This document shows positions 1 to 6,779 of a stretch of DNA of 11,340 nt, piece by piece (positions within the stretch are counted from its first letter, which is position 1; each line of letters opens with the position of its first letter). The position numbers and the translations under genes are program-made. A model generated the notes under the pieces. The model was not told the DNA's origin, ran no database searches, and was given only the letters and a program-made list of their open reading frames with translations. The DNA is from Acetofilamentum sp. (lineage in GTDB: Bacteria; Bacteroidota; Bacteroidia; Bacteroidales; JAADGE01). The stretch covers positions 1 through 11,340 of the forward strand of contig DYOJ01000052.1 of assembly GCA_020720705.1 (NCBI GenBank), in the 5' to 3' direction.

Positions 1-166
1 AAAAGCCTGTTTTATTTTAGCTAAACAATCTATATGCTTGATTATCAGTGCTTTTAAAAATATTTTATAATTTAAGTGAGTCCGGTCTAAAAAGCCTGTT
101 TTATTTTAGCTAAACAATCTATATGCTTGATTATCAGTGCTTTTAAAAATATTTTATAATTTAAGT
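1..166. repeat. Two perfect 77-bp direct repeats, period 89 bp
   Basis: Bases 1-77 recur exactly at 90-166, separated by a unique 12-bp spacer (gagtccggtcta, 78-89). Each unit opens with aaaagcctg and carries cagtgctttt at its positions 46-55, an imperfect inverted match to the opening. It also contains the 10-bp palindrome tttagctaaa (unit positions 16-25) and the dyad tgattatca. The identity of the copies suggests recent duplication or active homogenisation. The length and the short spacer do not fit CRISPR. The function is unknown. Candidates are an intergenic interspersed repeat, a small structured RNA unit, or the edge of a longer tandem array. Confidence 0.9.
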
Positions 167-190
167 AAATTGCTTATTATCAATAATTTA
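167..190. repeat. Degenerate copy of the repeat's central dyad
   Basis: The stretch aaattgcttattatcaataa resembles the central part of the 77-bp repeat (atatgcttgattatcagtgc). It follows the second copy directly and has its own dyad, ttatt-atc-aataa. A similar stretch lies at 4722-4745 after trpS. The similarity is by eye and the region is AT-rich, so chance is possible. Confidence 0.35.
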
Positions 191-288
191 ACTTTACAAA
201 CTTTCAACTTTATGACTTTTTATACTGGACTCATAGATTTTAAACATCCTTTTTGAATATAAATTCGTAAAAGAAACTGAATTTTGCC

Positions 289-296
289 TAAGTTTG
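289..296 (+). promoter_or_regulatory. Possible Bacteroidota -7 element for folB
   Basis: The octamer taagtttg matches the TAnnTTTG consensus of the primary sigma factor of Bacteroidota. No TTTG-type -33 element lies at the expected 19-21 bp upstream; the nearest (252-255) is about 33 bp away. Transcription would begin near 303, leaving a leader of only about 7 nt before the folB ATG. Confidence 0.4.
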
Positions 297-309
297 CCGA
301 AAATTAGCG

Positions 310-666
310 ATGGGAATTATTGAAATTGAAGGCATGGAATTTTATGCTTTTCACGGGCATTATGCCGAAGAACAGATTGTTGGCAACAAATTTTTGATTG
401 ACTTGCGCATTGAAACAGATTGCAAGGCAGCCGGAAAAACAGATGATATTCACGACGCTTTAAATTATCAAACCGCCTATAAAATTGTTGCAGAGCAGAT
501 GAAAAACAAATCGTATCTGCTTGAACACTTGGCACAACGTATCTTAGACGCTTTGTTTCTAAATTTGTCAGGGATTCACAAAGCAAGTGTAAAAGTTTCT
601 AAGTTGAATCCGCCGATGGGAGGCAAAATTGAAAAAGTTAGTGTAACACTCATGCACAGCTTGTGA
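310..666 (+). CDS. folB: Dihydroneopterin aldolase
   Basis: Converts 7,8-dihydroneopterin to 6-hydroxymethyl-7,8-dihydropterin and glycolaldehyde in cytosolic folate synthesis. The 118-residue length is normal for this small single-domain family, which assembles into rings. The sequence shows the N-terminal strand and the FHGHYAEEQ segment (residues 14-22) with the conserved glutamate near E21. It also shows the DALNY tyrosine (Y53), the LLEHLA segment with the pterin-binding glutamate E72, and the SKLNPPM segment with the conserved lysine K98. Residue roles are assigned by comparison with characterised FolB enzymes. The ATG at 310 is the only sensible start. cysS follows 71 bp later in the same direction but has its own promoter-like element. 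Confidence 0.93.
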   Translation: MGIIEIEGMEFYAFHGHYAEEQIVGNKFLIDLRIETDCKAAGKTDDIHDALNYQTAYKIVAEQMKNKSYLLEHLAQRILDALFLNLSGIHKASVKVSKLNPPMGGKIEKVSVTLMHSL

Positions 667-706
667 TTTCTGAAGTCTAAACTGTTTTTTTTAAACTGAA
701 AAATTA

Positions 707-714
707 TATCTTTG
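707..714 (+). promoter_or_regulatory. Bacteroidota-type -7 element for cysS
   Basis: The octamer tatctttg is an exact TAnnTTTG match, 23 bp before the cysS ATG, in a very AT-rich leader. The -33 position holds only a weak match around actgttt (681-687). Transcription would start near 720, giving a leader of about 18 nt. It probably drives cysS together with the tetR gene behind it. Confidence 0.65.
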
Positions 715-737
715 TATCTTGAAATAAATTTTCCGAT

Positions 738-2210
738 ATGGAACATAATTTGCATATTTACAACACACTAACTCGAAGAAAAAAGAAATTCGAAGCCATA
801 CATCCGCCCTTCGTAGGCATGTACGTGTGCGGACCGACCGTGTATGGCGATGCGCACTTGGGACATGCCCGTCCGGCTGTAACGTTCGATTTAGTTTTCC
901 GTTATTTAAAATATTTGGGCTACAAAGTTCGATACGTTCGCAATATTACCGATGTTGGGCATTTGGAAAACGATGCCGACGAAGGCGAAGATAAAATTGC
1001 CAAAAAAGCTCGTTTGGAACAGCTTGAACCAATGGAAGTTGCACAATATTACACGAACGGTTATCATAAAAACGTGGCGCAGCTCAATACACTTCCGCCA
1101 AGCATTGAACCGCACGCGTCCGGACATATTTTGGAACAAATTGAAATGATTCGAAGAATTTTAGCCTCCGGATTTGCTTATGAATCAAACGGTTCGGTGT
1201 ATTTTGATGTAGAAACGTATTCTCAAAAAAATCATTACGGTAAGCTGTCGGGTAGGGTAGTGGAGGATTTACTTTCCAACACGCGCGTGCTCGACGGGCA
1301 AAGCGAAAAACGCAACAATGCCGATTTCGCGCTCTGGAAAAAAGCCTCGCCCGAACACATTATGCGTTGGAATTCCGAGTGGAGCACGGGATTTCCGGGA
1401 TGGCATTTGGAATGTTCTGCTATGAGTACCAAGTATTTAGGCGAAGAATTTGACATTCACGGCGGCGGGCTCGACTTGCAGTTTCCGCATCACGAGTGCG
1501 AAATAGCTCAGAACAAAGCTGCTTCCGGAAAGGATGCTGTAAAATTTTGGATGCACAACAATATGATAACCATCAACGGGCAGAAAATGGGCAAGTCGCT
1601 CGGAAATTTCATAACACTCGAAGATTTTTTTGCCGGCAATCACCCAATGCTCGAACAGGCTTATCATCCGATGGTTGTGCGTTTTTTCATGCTTCAGGCG
1701 CATTACCGAAACCCGTTGGATTTTTCAAATTCCGCGCTGCAAGCCGCTGAAAAAGGGCTTCAACGCCTACTGACCGGCATGGAAACCCTTGCGAATTTGA
1801 AAGCAACAGACGACGGGAATGCTGATGTGAAAGCGTTGATTAATAAATTCTTTGAAGCCCTTGACGACGATTTCAATACGCCGATTCTGATAGCGCATTT
1901 ATTTGATGCCGTAAAACTCATCAATACAATAGCCGCAGGAAATGACACGATTGAAGCAAACGATTTGTTTCATTTACAATCTATTATGAAGGATATTGTG
2001 TTTGACATACTCGGACTTTTGCCAATGGAAGCAGCCAATGAAAATTTGAATAAACTCTCGGAAGTTGTTGATTTATTGCTAAATATGAGAATGATGGCAA
2101 AAGCGGAAAAAAATTGGGCGATGTCCGATAAAATCCGAAACGAGCTTACTTCATTAGGTTTCGAAATAAAAGATACTAAAACCGGATTTGAGTGGAGTTT
2201 AAGTAAATAG
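738..2210 (+). CDS. cysS: Cysteinyl-tRNA synthetase
   Basis: Class I aminoacyl-tRNA synthetase that charges tRNA-Cys in the cytosol. At 490 residues it has the usual length. The HIGH signature is HLGH (residues 40-43), directly behind YVCGPTVYGDA with the first zinc ligand C31. The other zinc ligands fit C226 (HLECSAMS), H251 and E255 (HHECEIAQ), matching the spacing known from E. coli CysS. The KMSKS loop reads KMGKS (283-287), with glycine in place of the first serine. The C-terminal part (from about 340) is the helical anticodon-binding side, ending in the typical small domain with SDKIRNEL and GFEIKDT. The start at 738 is preceded by an AT-rich leader. tetR begins 11 bp after the stop, so the two are probably co-transcribed. 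Confidence 0.98.
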   Translation: MEHNLHIYNTLTRRKKKFEAIHPPFVGMYVCGPTVYGDAHLGHARPAVTFDLVFRYLKYLGYKVRYVRNITDVGHLENDADEGEDKIAKKARLEQLEPMEVAQYYTNGYHKNVAQLNTLPPSIEPHASGHILEQIEMIRRILASGFAYESNGSVYFDVETYSQKNHYGKLSGRVVEDLLSNTRVLDGQSEKRNNADFALWKKASPEHIMRWNSEWSTGFPGWHLECSAMSTKYLGEEFDIHGGGLDLQFPHHECEIAQNKAASGKDAVKFWMHNNMITINGQKMGKSLGNFITLEDFFAGNHPMLEQAYHPMVVRFFMLQAHYRNPLDFSNSALQAAEKGLQRLLTGMETLANLKATDDGNADVKALINKFFEALDDDFNTPILIAHLFDAVKLINTIAAGNDTIEANDLFHLQSIMKDIVFDILGLLPMEAANENLNKLSEVVDLLLNMRMMAKAEKNWAMSDKIRNELTSLGFEIKDTKTGFEWSLSK

Positions 2211-2221
2211 AAACCAATAAG

Positions 2222-2800
2222 ATGCGACAAACCGATACCGAAAAAATAGAACGAGTAAAGCTGGCAACAATTAAAACTGTTGTTGAAAAAGGCTATTTTG
2301 GTGCAACTATTTCGGTTATTGCAACTGAAGCCGGCGTCTCGGACGGCTATTTGTACAGACATTACAAAAACAAATGTGAACTTGTTGAAAGCCTGTTTGT
2401 TGAAAACCGCGATGCGTTTCACGGTTTCATTTTTGACATCATTCCGAAAAAGGAAACTGTAAGGGAAGTTATGGAAAATATTTGCAATTTTATTTTACAA
2501 TCCTACACTTCAAATCCTGTTTTGATTCAGTTTTATGTAGTGTTGGCGCACGATCACAGTTTCGATTTTCCTGAAAAAGTAAGGCTTGATATTCGGAAAA
2601 TTGGAGAAAAACTGCACGAAAAAGGAAGGCTTACGGGCGAAGTCGGTGCGGATACTGAAATTGAAGACGTTCTTGTAACGTTTTTTGGACTTCAGAGCAA
2701 AATGCTCGAAATGTATCAGCGCAATATAGTATCCGAAGAATATTTCAAAAATAAAGCAAAAACACGTATTATCGAACTTTGCACCAAGGCTTGGGCTTAA
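2222..2800 (+). CDS. TetR/AcrR-family transcriptional regulator
   Basis: A 192-residue one-component repressor-type protein. The N-terminal TetR DNA-binding domain spans about residues 6-55. Its helix-turn-helix is recognisable in SVIATEAGVSDGYLYRHYKN (31-50), followed by the usual K-x-E-L-x-x-S-L-F segment. The remaining helical part (about 60-192) would be the ligand-binding and dimerisation domain, which is not conserved enough to predict an effector. It starts 11 bp behind cysS and likely shares its transcript, which is unusual for a regulator of that gene. The nearest other target candidate is the convergent flavoprotein-like gene at 2829-4640, but I see no operator to support this. The stop codon lies in the loop of a hairpin (2778-2820). 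Confidence 0.93.
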   Translation: MRQTDTEKIERVKLATIKTVVEKGYFGATISVIATEAGVSDGYLYRHYKNKCELVESLFVENRDAFHGFIFDIIPKKETVREVMENICNFILQSYTSNPVLIQFYVVLAHDHSFDFPEKVRLDIRKIGEKLHEKGRLTGEVGADTEIEDVLVTFFGLQSKMLEMYQRNIVSEEYFKNKAKTRIIELCTKAWA

Positions 2801-2820
2801 TTCTCAAGTCTTGGTACAAA
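2778..2820. terminator. Hairpin between convergent genes (putative terminator)
   Basis: Arms 2778-2795 (tttgcaccaaggcttggg) and 2803-2820 (ctcaagtcttggtacaaa) pair over 18 positions with one C-A mismatch and two G-U pairs (on the + strand), around a 7-nt loop. The tetR stop codon TAA (2798-2800) is in the loop, so the left arm is coding sequence for the TetR C-terminus. No clear U-run follows on either side, so it is not a canonical intrinsic terminator. Its position between tetR (+) and the gene ending at 2829 (-) suggests termination or transcript-end protection for one or both. Confidence 0.6.
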
Positions 2821-2828
2821 ATTAAAAT

Positions 2829-4640
2829 TTAGATAGTTGTAGATTCTTTATGCTTCGGATTTTCAACAGAAACAAACTCTAAGTCTGTTTTCAATTTTTG
2901 TAATTCTTTGCTAAAAGAACCTCTGTCATCACTTATTTTGGATTTATATTTTGAAAATAAATCCGCATAATAACTTATTCCTGCATTCAAATTATTTTTG
3001 AAGGTTTGAAATTGTTTTATTTGTTTTTCGGGAATATTATAGCCAAATTCTGAAATTTTGGACTTTAAGTAACTGATATACAGTTCAATTTCTTTAAGGA
3101 AAACATTCGGACGATCTTTACGCTTGATAATGTTCAAACGTCCGTAAATATGACCAATCATTTGATTCAGTGAATATTCGTCGGAGAAATATGCCAAATT
3201 CGGACCCGGACAAACCGAAACACCGTTACCTTCAAAAGAAGTGTCCAAATCGTTTGTCAGTAACGATGCCGTTCCCAAACCAACGCACAGACACGAGCGG
3301 TCCGTAATTGCCTTGAACTTTTTGTTATACTCTGATTTTGAGAGGTTTTCAGCCGATAATTCCTTGATTTTTTTCTGTTGATACGTGTTCGACCCCATAC
3401 ACAACGTTGCCTCAGGATATTCGCTGTTAAGCTTTAAATATTGTTTTTTACACACAGCTCCCGGCTTACCGGAGGCGATACGCAAATTTTTGATTTCGTC
3501 TTCCGAATTTCCTCGTAAGTTATTGAAGGGCACGCCTAAAGGCGAAATATTACTCAAATACAAGTCGTCTTCTTTGGCTTTTTTCAGCAGTTCGAGTGTG
3601 TCCGTGTCCACATCAATTATTTCCGGAACCAACAAAAACGGCGAACCCCAACCAACAGCATCTAATCCATAATAGTCCATCATAAAATCGTGTTCTTGTG
3701 CCGTTCCGATACCGCCTTGAGCTGTGATTTTTATGTTGGGCATTTGTGCCGGAATTTGTTTTTTCTTTGCATCTAAGGCAGGTGCATAGAGTTCAAAGAT
3801 TGATTTAGATAAATTTTCTCGGTTTTGTTTAAAATCTTCCAAAATTGGACCCATCAAAAAACCTTCGGTTGCAAAAGCATGTCCGCCGCAATTTAATCCG
3901 GATTCAACCCGAAATTCTGAAACCCATAAGCCCTTCTTTGCCAAAAACTTACCTTGAATTAGCGCAGATTTGTAATCGCTGACTTTCAAAATTATATTTT
4001 TCTTGATATGCCCCGTTTCGTTCGGATAAAAATCGTCGAACTGTTCGATATAGCTGTAAAGTGCGGGATTTATTCCTGCGGATAAAACAACGGACGACTT
4101 CAATTTACTTTCGGCAAAACCACGCAATGCGGCATGTGCATCGTTGTATTCGATTGGGAGTTTTGTGCCGTCTTGGTAATTTTCCTTGTCCAATTTTGTC
4201 ATAATATTGACATCTATTGAGCCAAGTTTCATGGATTCGCGCATTCTGTCAAAAAAACGCGAAATTTCGGAATCCGTCTTGAGTTTTTTAAATTCAGTTT
4301 TTAAGTGTTCGTAGTTGGGTAGTGAGGCGATGTATTTTTCAAAGTCTTCAGCTTTTTCTCGAAAGGACTGCTTTAGAAGGCTAAACTTCTGATTTACAAT
4401 ATCATCCACCATATTAAGATACGCAGTGATACGCTTTGCACGGAAGTTTTCTATTTTAGTGCTGATGCCTTCAAACGGGATATTTCGTTTACGAGAATGA
4501 AACTCGCGCATTTTTTCAATGAGCATATCATCGACCAATGAAATTACGGACGAAATGCCCAAGTGTGACACCTTTACCGGCGTGTCAATCGTGTAACCGA
4601 TACCCATGACCGGAATGTGAAACGTATGCGATTTAATCAT
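2829..4640 (-). CDS. Nitronate monooxygenase-like FMN TIM-barrel protein with extensions
   Basis: A 603-residue protein, much longer than usual nitronate monooxygenases (about 320-380). The core resembles the NMO/2-nitropropane dioxygenase family. Its N-terminus is IPVMGIG (residues 9-15). SGLNCGGHAF (247-256) aligns with the family's EAGGH segment, with H254 at the catalytic histidine position. ITAQGGIGTAQEHDF (305-319) followed by DAVGWGSPFLLVPE (327-340) aligns with the FMN-phosphate-binding part. A charged helical insertion (about 40-150) separates the first strand from the rest, and a helical tail runs from about 485. C397, C414, C450, C452 and C477 lie between them. The substrate cannot be told, and flavin binding is inferred. 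There is no signal peptide. It lies 99 bp downstream of trpS in the same direction, so read-through from trpS is possible. Only a poor promoter (taggatttg on the - strand) is visible in the gap. Confidence 0.7.
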   Translation of the reverse strand: MIKSHTFHIPVMGIGYTIDTPVKVSHLGISSVISLVDDMLIEKMREFHSRKRNIPFEGISTKIENFRAKRITAYLNMVDDIVNQKFSLLKQSFREKAEDFEKYIASLPNYEHLKTEFKKLKTDSEISRFFDRMRESMKLGSIDVNIMTKLDKENYQDGTKLPIEYNDAHAALRGFAESKLKSSVVLSAGINPALYSYIEQFDDFYPNETGHIKKNIILKVSDYKSALIQGKFLAKKGLWVSEFRVESGLNCGGHAFATEGFLMGPILEDFKQNRENLSKSIFELYAPALDAKKKQIPAQMPNIKITAQGGIGTAQEHDFMMDYYGLDAVGWGSPFLLVPEIIDVDTDTLELLKKAKEDDLYLSNISPLGVPFNNLRGNSEDEIKNLRIASGKPGAVCKKQYLKLNSEYPEATLCMGSNTYQQKKIKELSAENLSKSEYNKKFKAITDRSCLCVGLGTASLLTNDLDTSFEGNGVSVCPGPNLAYFSDEYSLNQMIGHIYGRLNIIKRKDRPNVFLKEIELYISYLKSKISEFGYNIPEKQIKQFQTFKNNLNAGISYYADLFSKYKSKISDDRGSFSKELQKLKTDLEFVSVENPKHKESTTI

Positions 4641-4739
4641 TTAAAAAACGAATTGATAAATATTCGCCAATATTACGCATTAAATTCCACAAATCCTATT
4701 TTAGCTGTGTTATTAGAAGTTAAATTGCTGATTAACAGA
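4641..4739. other. trpS to flavoprotein intergenic gap
   Basis: A 99-bp AT-rich gap between trpS and the gene downstream of it. On the - strand it contains taggatttg, which is one base too long to fit TAnnTTTG and has no -33 partner. It also contains most of the degenerate dyad element at 4722-4745. I see no strong hairpin, so transcription may continue from trpS. Confidence 0.5.
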
Positions 4740-4745
4740 TTAAAA
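4722..4745. repeat. Dyad element resembling the 77-bp repeat's core
   Basis: aaattgctgattaacagatt has the dyad ctg-attaa-cag and resembles both 167-190 and the core of the 77-bp repeat (gcttgattatcagtg). It overlaps the trpS stop codon. If the similarity is real, it may be a dispersed intergenic element of this genome. The evidence is a visual alignment only. Confidence 0.3.
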
Positions 4746-5729
4746 TGTCTTAAATCCGATAATTTCACGTACGTCTTTTAAGGTTTTAGAGGCACTTGCA
4801 CGAGCTTTTTCGGCTCCGAGTTTTGAGACTTTTCGCAGGTAGGCTTCATCGTTAATAATTCCCGTAATGCGCTCACGTATAGGCGTTATGTAAGTAACGA
4901 TGTCTTCTGCAAGTTGCTTTTTCAAATCGCCGTAACGAATGGAGCAGTCGGCGTATTTTTCTTTATAAAACGATAATGTTTCCGGTTGTGATACCAAATT
5001 CATAATTAAAAATAAGTTTTGAATTGGTTCTGAAACAGGCGAATTTGGCGTAGTCGGGCCTGAGTCTGTTACTGCACGCATGACTTTTTGGCGAATGGTT
5101 TTGTCGTCGTCTATCAAATAAAGTCCGTTTCCGGCTGTTTTGCCCATTTTGCCGGAGCCGTCCAAGCCCGGCACTTTCACAAGGTCTTCGCCGAAATTGT
5201 AGGGTTCAGGGTCTTTGAAATAATCGACTTTATACATGTGATTGAATCGACGGGCGAATTTGCGCGCCATTTCAAGGTTTTGTTCCTGGTCTTTGCCCAC
5301 AGGCACTTTGTCCGCGTTATGTATCAGAATATCAGCCGCCATGAGCACCGGATACGTGAGCAAACCTGCGTTTACGTTTTCGGGCTGTGTGCGCACTTTG
5401 TCTTTGAAAGTTGTTGTGCGCTCCAGTTCGCCCACATAAGCGTTCATGACCAACAGAAGGTAAAATTCCGGAATTTCGGGCACATCGCTTTGTACAAAAA
5501 TTGCTGATTTTTCGGGATCTAAGCCGGCGGCAAGATATTCTGCCAAAACCATTTTTACATTGTTGTGCAAATCGTGTGGGGTAGGGTAGGTTGTAAGTGA
5601 GTGATAATCAGCAATAAAGAAAAAGCAGTTGTTGTTGTCCTGCATTTTTACAAAATTGCGCACTGCGCCGAAATAGTTGCCTAAATGCAAATTTCCTGTC
5701 GATCGTATTCCGCTTAAAACCGTTTCCAT
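4740..5729 (-). CDS. trpS: Tryptophanyl-tRNA synthetase
   Basis: Class Ic aminoacyl-tRNA synthetase charging tRNA-Trp in the cytosol. With the ATG at 5729 it has 329 residues, normal for the bacterial enzyme. The HIGH-type signature is TGNLHLGNY (residues 11-19). PVLMAADIL (127-135) and GKDQEQN (145-151) form the tryptophan/ATP site region, and the KMSKS loop reads KMGKT (194-198). I chose the ATG at 5729 because METVLSGIR is the typical family N-terminus. An in-frame TTG at 5747 would add six residues but lies right at the predicted transcription start. The gene is transcribed in the same direction as the polysaccharide cluster upstream of it, 57 bp behind the GT4 gene, but has its own promoter element. 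IRSTG replaces the common IRPTG. Confidence 0.97.
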   Translation of the reverse strand: METVLSGIRSTGNLHLGNYFGAVRNFVKMQDNNNCFFFIADYHSLTTYPTPHDLHNNVKMVLAEYLAAGLDPEKSAIFVQSDVPEIPEFYLLLVMNAYVGELERTTTFKDKVRTQPENVNAGLLTYPVLMAADILIHNADKVPVGKDQEQNLEMARKFARRFNHMYKVDYFKDPEPYNFGEDLVKVPGLDGSGKMGKTAGNGLYLIDDDKTIRQKVMRAVTDSGPTTPNSPVSEPIQNLFLIMNLVSQPETLSFYKEKYADCSIRYGDLKKQLAEDIVTYITPIRERITGIINDEAYLRKVSKLGAEKARASASKTLKDVREIIGFKTF

Positions 5730-5754
5730 GTTTTTATTTTTGTTCAATAATGTG

Positions 5755-5762
5755 CAAAAGTA
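5755..5762 (-). promoter_or_regulatory. Bacteroidota-type -7 element for trpS
   Basis: On the - strand the octamer reads tacttttg, an exact TAnnTTTG match. Transcription would begin around 5748-5750, leaving about 20 nt before the ATG at 5729. No TTTG-type -33 element is visible. It lies in the 57-bp gap after the GT4 gene, so trpS can be transcribed independently of the polysaccharide cluster. Confidence 0.55.
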
Positions 5763-5786
5763 ATGATTTTTTGTGAATATTTAGAA

Positions 5787-6779
5787 TTATTGTGAGTTCG
5801 AAATTTCGTTGTAGATTTCCATATAGCGGTTTGCGACGGCTTGCGCCGTGTATTGTTTTACGTTTTCCAAGCCTTTGGAAATGATGCCATTTCGTAAATT
5901 CTCATCTTCAATAATTCGTAATAAGGCTTCGCGAATTTCGGAAATTTCATACGGATTTACTGTAATAGCACCTGAGCCTGCAACGTCGCACATCGGAGCT
6001 ATATTGCTTGTAATCAAAGCTCTGCCGGTTGCTTGAGCTTCTAAAACCGGCACTCCGAAACCTTCGTAAAGAGAAACAAAGCAAACAATATCGGCACGCC
6101 GGTAAAGTTTCACAATGTCGGCAAACGGCAGGTTGAACGCGTTTTGATAGTCGATTTCAGCATCGCTTAACATGCGGCGTTGGTCATTTGTGAGCCTGCC
6201 GACAATAGTCAGCGTGCACGGAATACCGCGTAAAGCATCAACAAGTCGCGGCAAATTTTTGTTGTCTTTCGTGCCGATTTGCAAAATATTCGGACGAGTT
6301 GAATTAAATTCTTTGGGTGAAAAAGTAAACGCATCCGAAATACAATCGGGCACAACCGTAATTTTTTCGGGATTGATTTTGAAAGTTTTAAGAATTTCGC
6401 GTTTCGTAAATTCCGAAATCACGGTAACCTTGCACACACGCGCAAACGGCATTGTAAACCAAAAATAGCGCAAAATTTTATTTTTCAGCCCCGAAGCGTT
6501 GAGAACCGAGCCTATATCGTGCACGGTCAGAATGGTTTTTCGTTTTTTTAGAAACAAAGCCACAAAATGAATATCGCCGGTGATATGATTTACATCTGCT
6601 TGATTAAATGCAAATTGTAAAGATATAGCGATTCGTTTGAGCAAACCCTTACTGTCATATTTTGCAAACACATTTTGAAACTCCACAGATTTTGGCAAAT
6701 AATTTTGCACGGCAAAAAACTGCTCCTCAATACTATGAAAAACAGGCGACGGATGGCGGAAGATATATGTTAGTTTCAT
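5787..6779 (-). CDS. GT4-family glycosyltransferase
   Basis: A 330-residue retaining GT-B glycosyltransferase of family GT4, likely adding one sugar from an NDP-sugar donor to a lipid-linked repeat unit at the inner membrane's cytosolic face. The N-terminal acceptor domain (1-160) has TVHDIG (85-90) and VISEFTKREI (120-129). The donor domain carries QIGTKDNKNL (167-176), the LYRRADI segment (225-231) and the EX7E motif E239-GFGVPVL-E247. The later SNIAPMCDVAG segment (258-268) is also typical. There is no membrane segment. Its ATG abuts the stop of the upstream wzy-like gene (TAA-ATG), which points to translational coupling. Its base composition resembles the housekeeping genes (one line at 6181 counts 31 G+C of 60) and differs from the AT-rich wzy next to it. 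The sugar specificity cannot be read. Confidence 0.93.
   Translation of the reverse strand: MKLTYIFRHPSPVFHSIEEQFFAVQNYLPKSVEFQNVFAKYDSKGLLKRIAISLQFAFNQADVNHITGDIHFVALFLKKRKTILTVHDIGSVLNASGLKNKILRYFWFTMPFARVCKVTVISEFTKREILKTFKINPEKITVVPDCISDAFTFSPKEFNSTRPNILQIGTKDNKNLPRLVDALRGIPCTLTIVGRLTNDQRRMLSDAEIDYQNAFNLPFADIVKLYRRADIVCFVSLYEGFGVPVLEAQATGRALITSNIAPMCDVAGSGAITVNPYEISEIREALLRIIEDENLRNGIISKGLENVKQYTAQAVANRYMEIYNEISNSQ

Larger units (their letters stand above)
1..309. other. Gene-free region upstream of folB
   Basis: No credible coding sequence is seen in this stretch on either strand. It holds two copies of a 77-bp direct repeat (1-77 and 90-166), a degenerate relative of the repeat's central motif (167-190), a short inverted pair (78-85 against 225-232), and a promoter-like -7 element just before folB (289-296). 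The sequence is strongly AT-rich. The array starts at the very first base of the window, so further copies may lie to the left. Confidence 0.8.

Noticed and set aside
1..166. CRISPR array or integron attC sites
   Set aside because: The 77-bp units with a 12-bp spacer are far outside CRISPR dimensions, there are no cas genes, and no attC core sites or integrase are visible.
252..255. TTTG as the -33 element for folB
   Set aside because: It is about 33 bp from the -7 element instead of 19-21 bp.
1970..2422. 150-codon open frame opposite the cysS/tetR junction
   Set aside because: It overlaps two well-supported genes on the other strand and its translation looks like reverse-strand noise.
4641..4739. 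Promoter for the flavoprotein gene
   Set aside because: The best candidate taggatttg (- strand) has one extra base compared with TAnnTTTG and no -33 partner, so it is mentioned but not called.
5088..5507. 139-codon open frame antisense to trpS
   Set aside because: It lies entirely opposite a clear trpS and shows no recognisable family pattern; it is a shadow of trpS codon use.
5730..5747. TTG start adding six residues to TrpS
   Set aside because: It lies at the predicted transcription start, and METVLSGIR is the normal family N-terminus.
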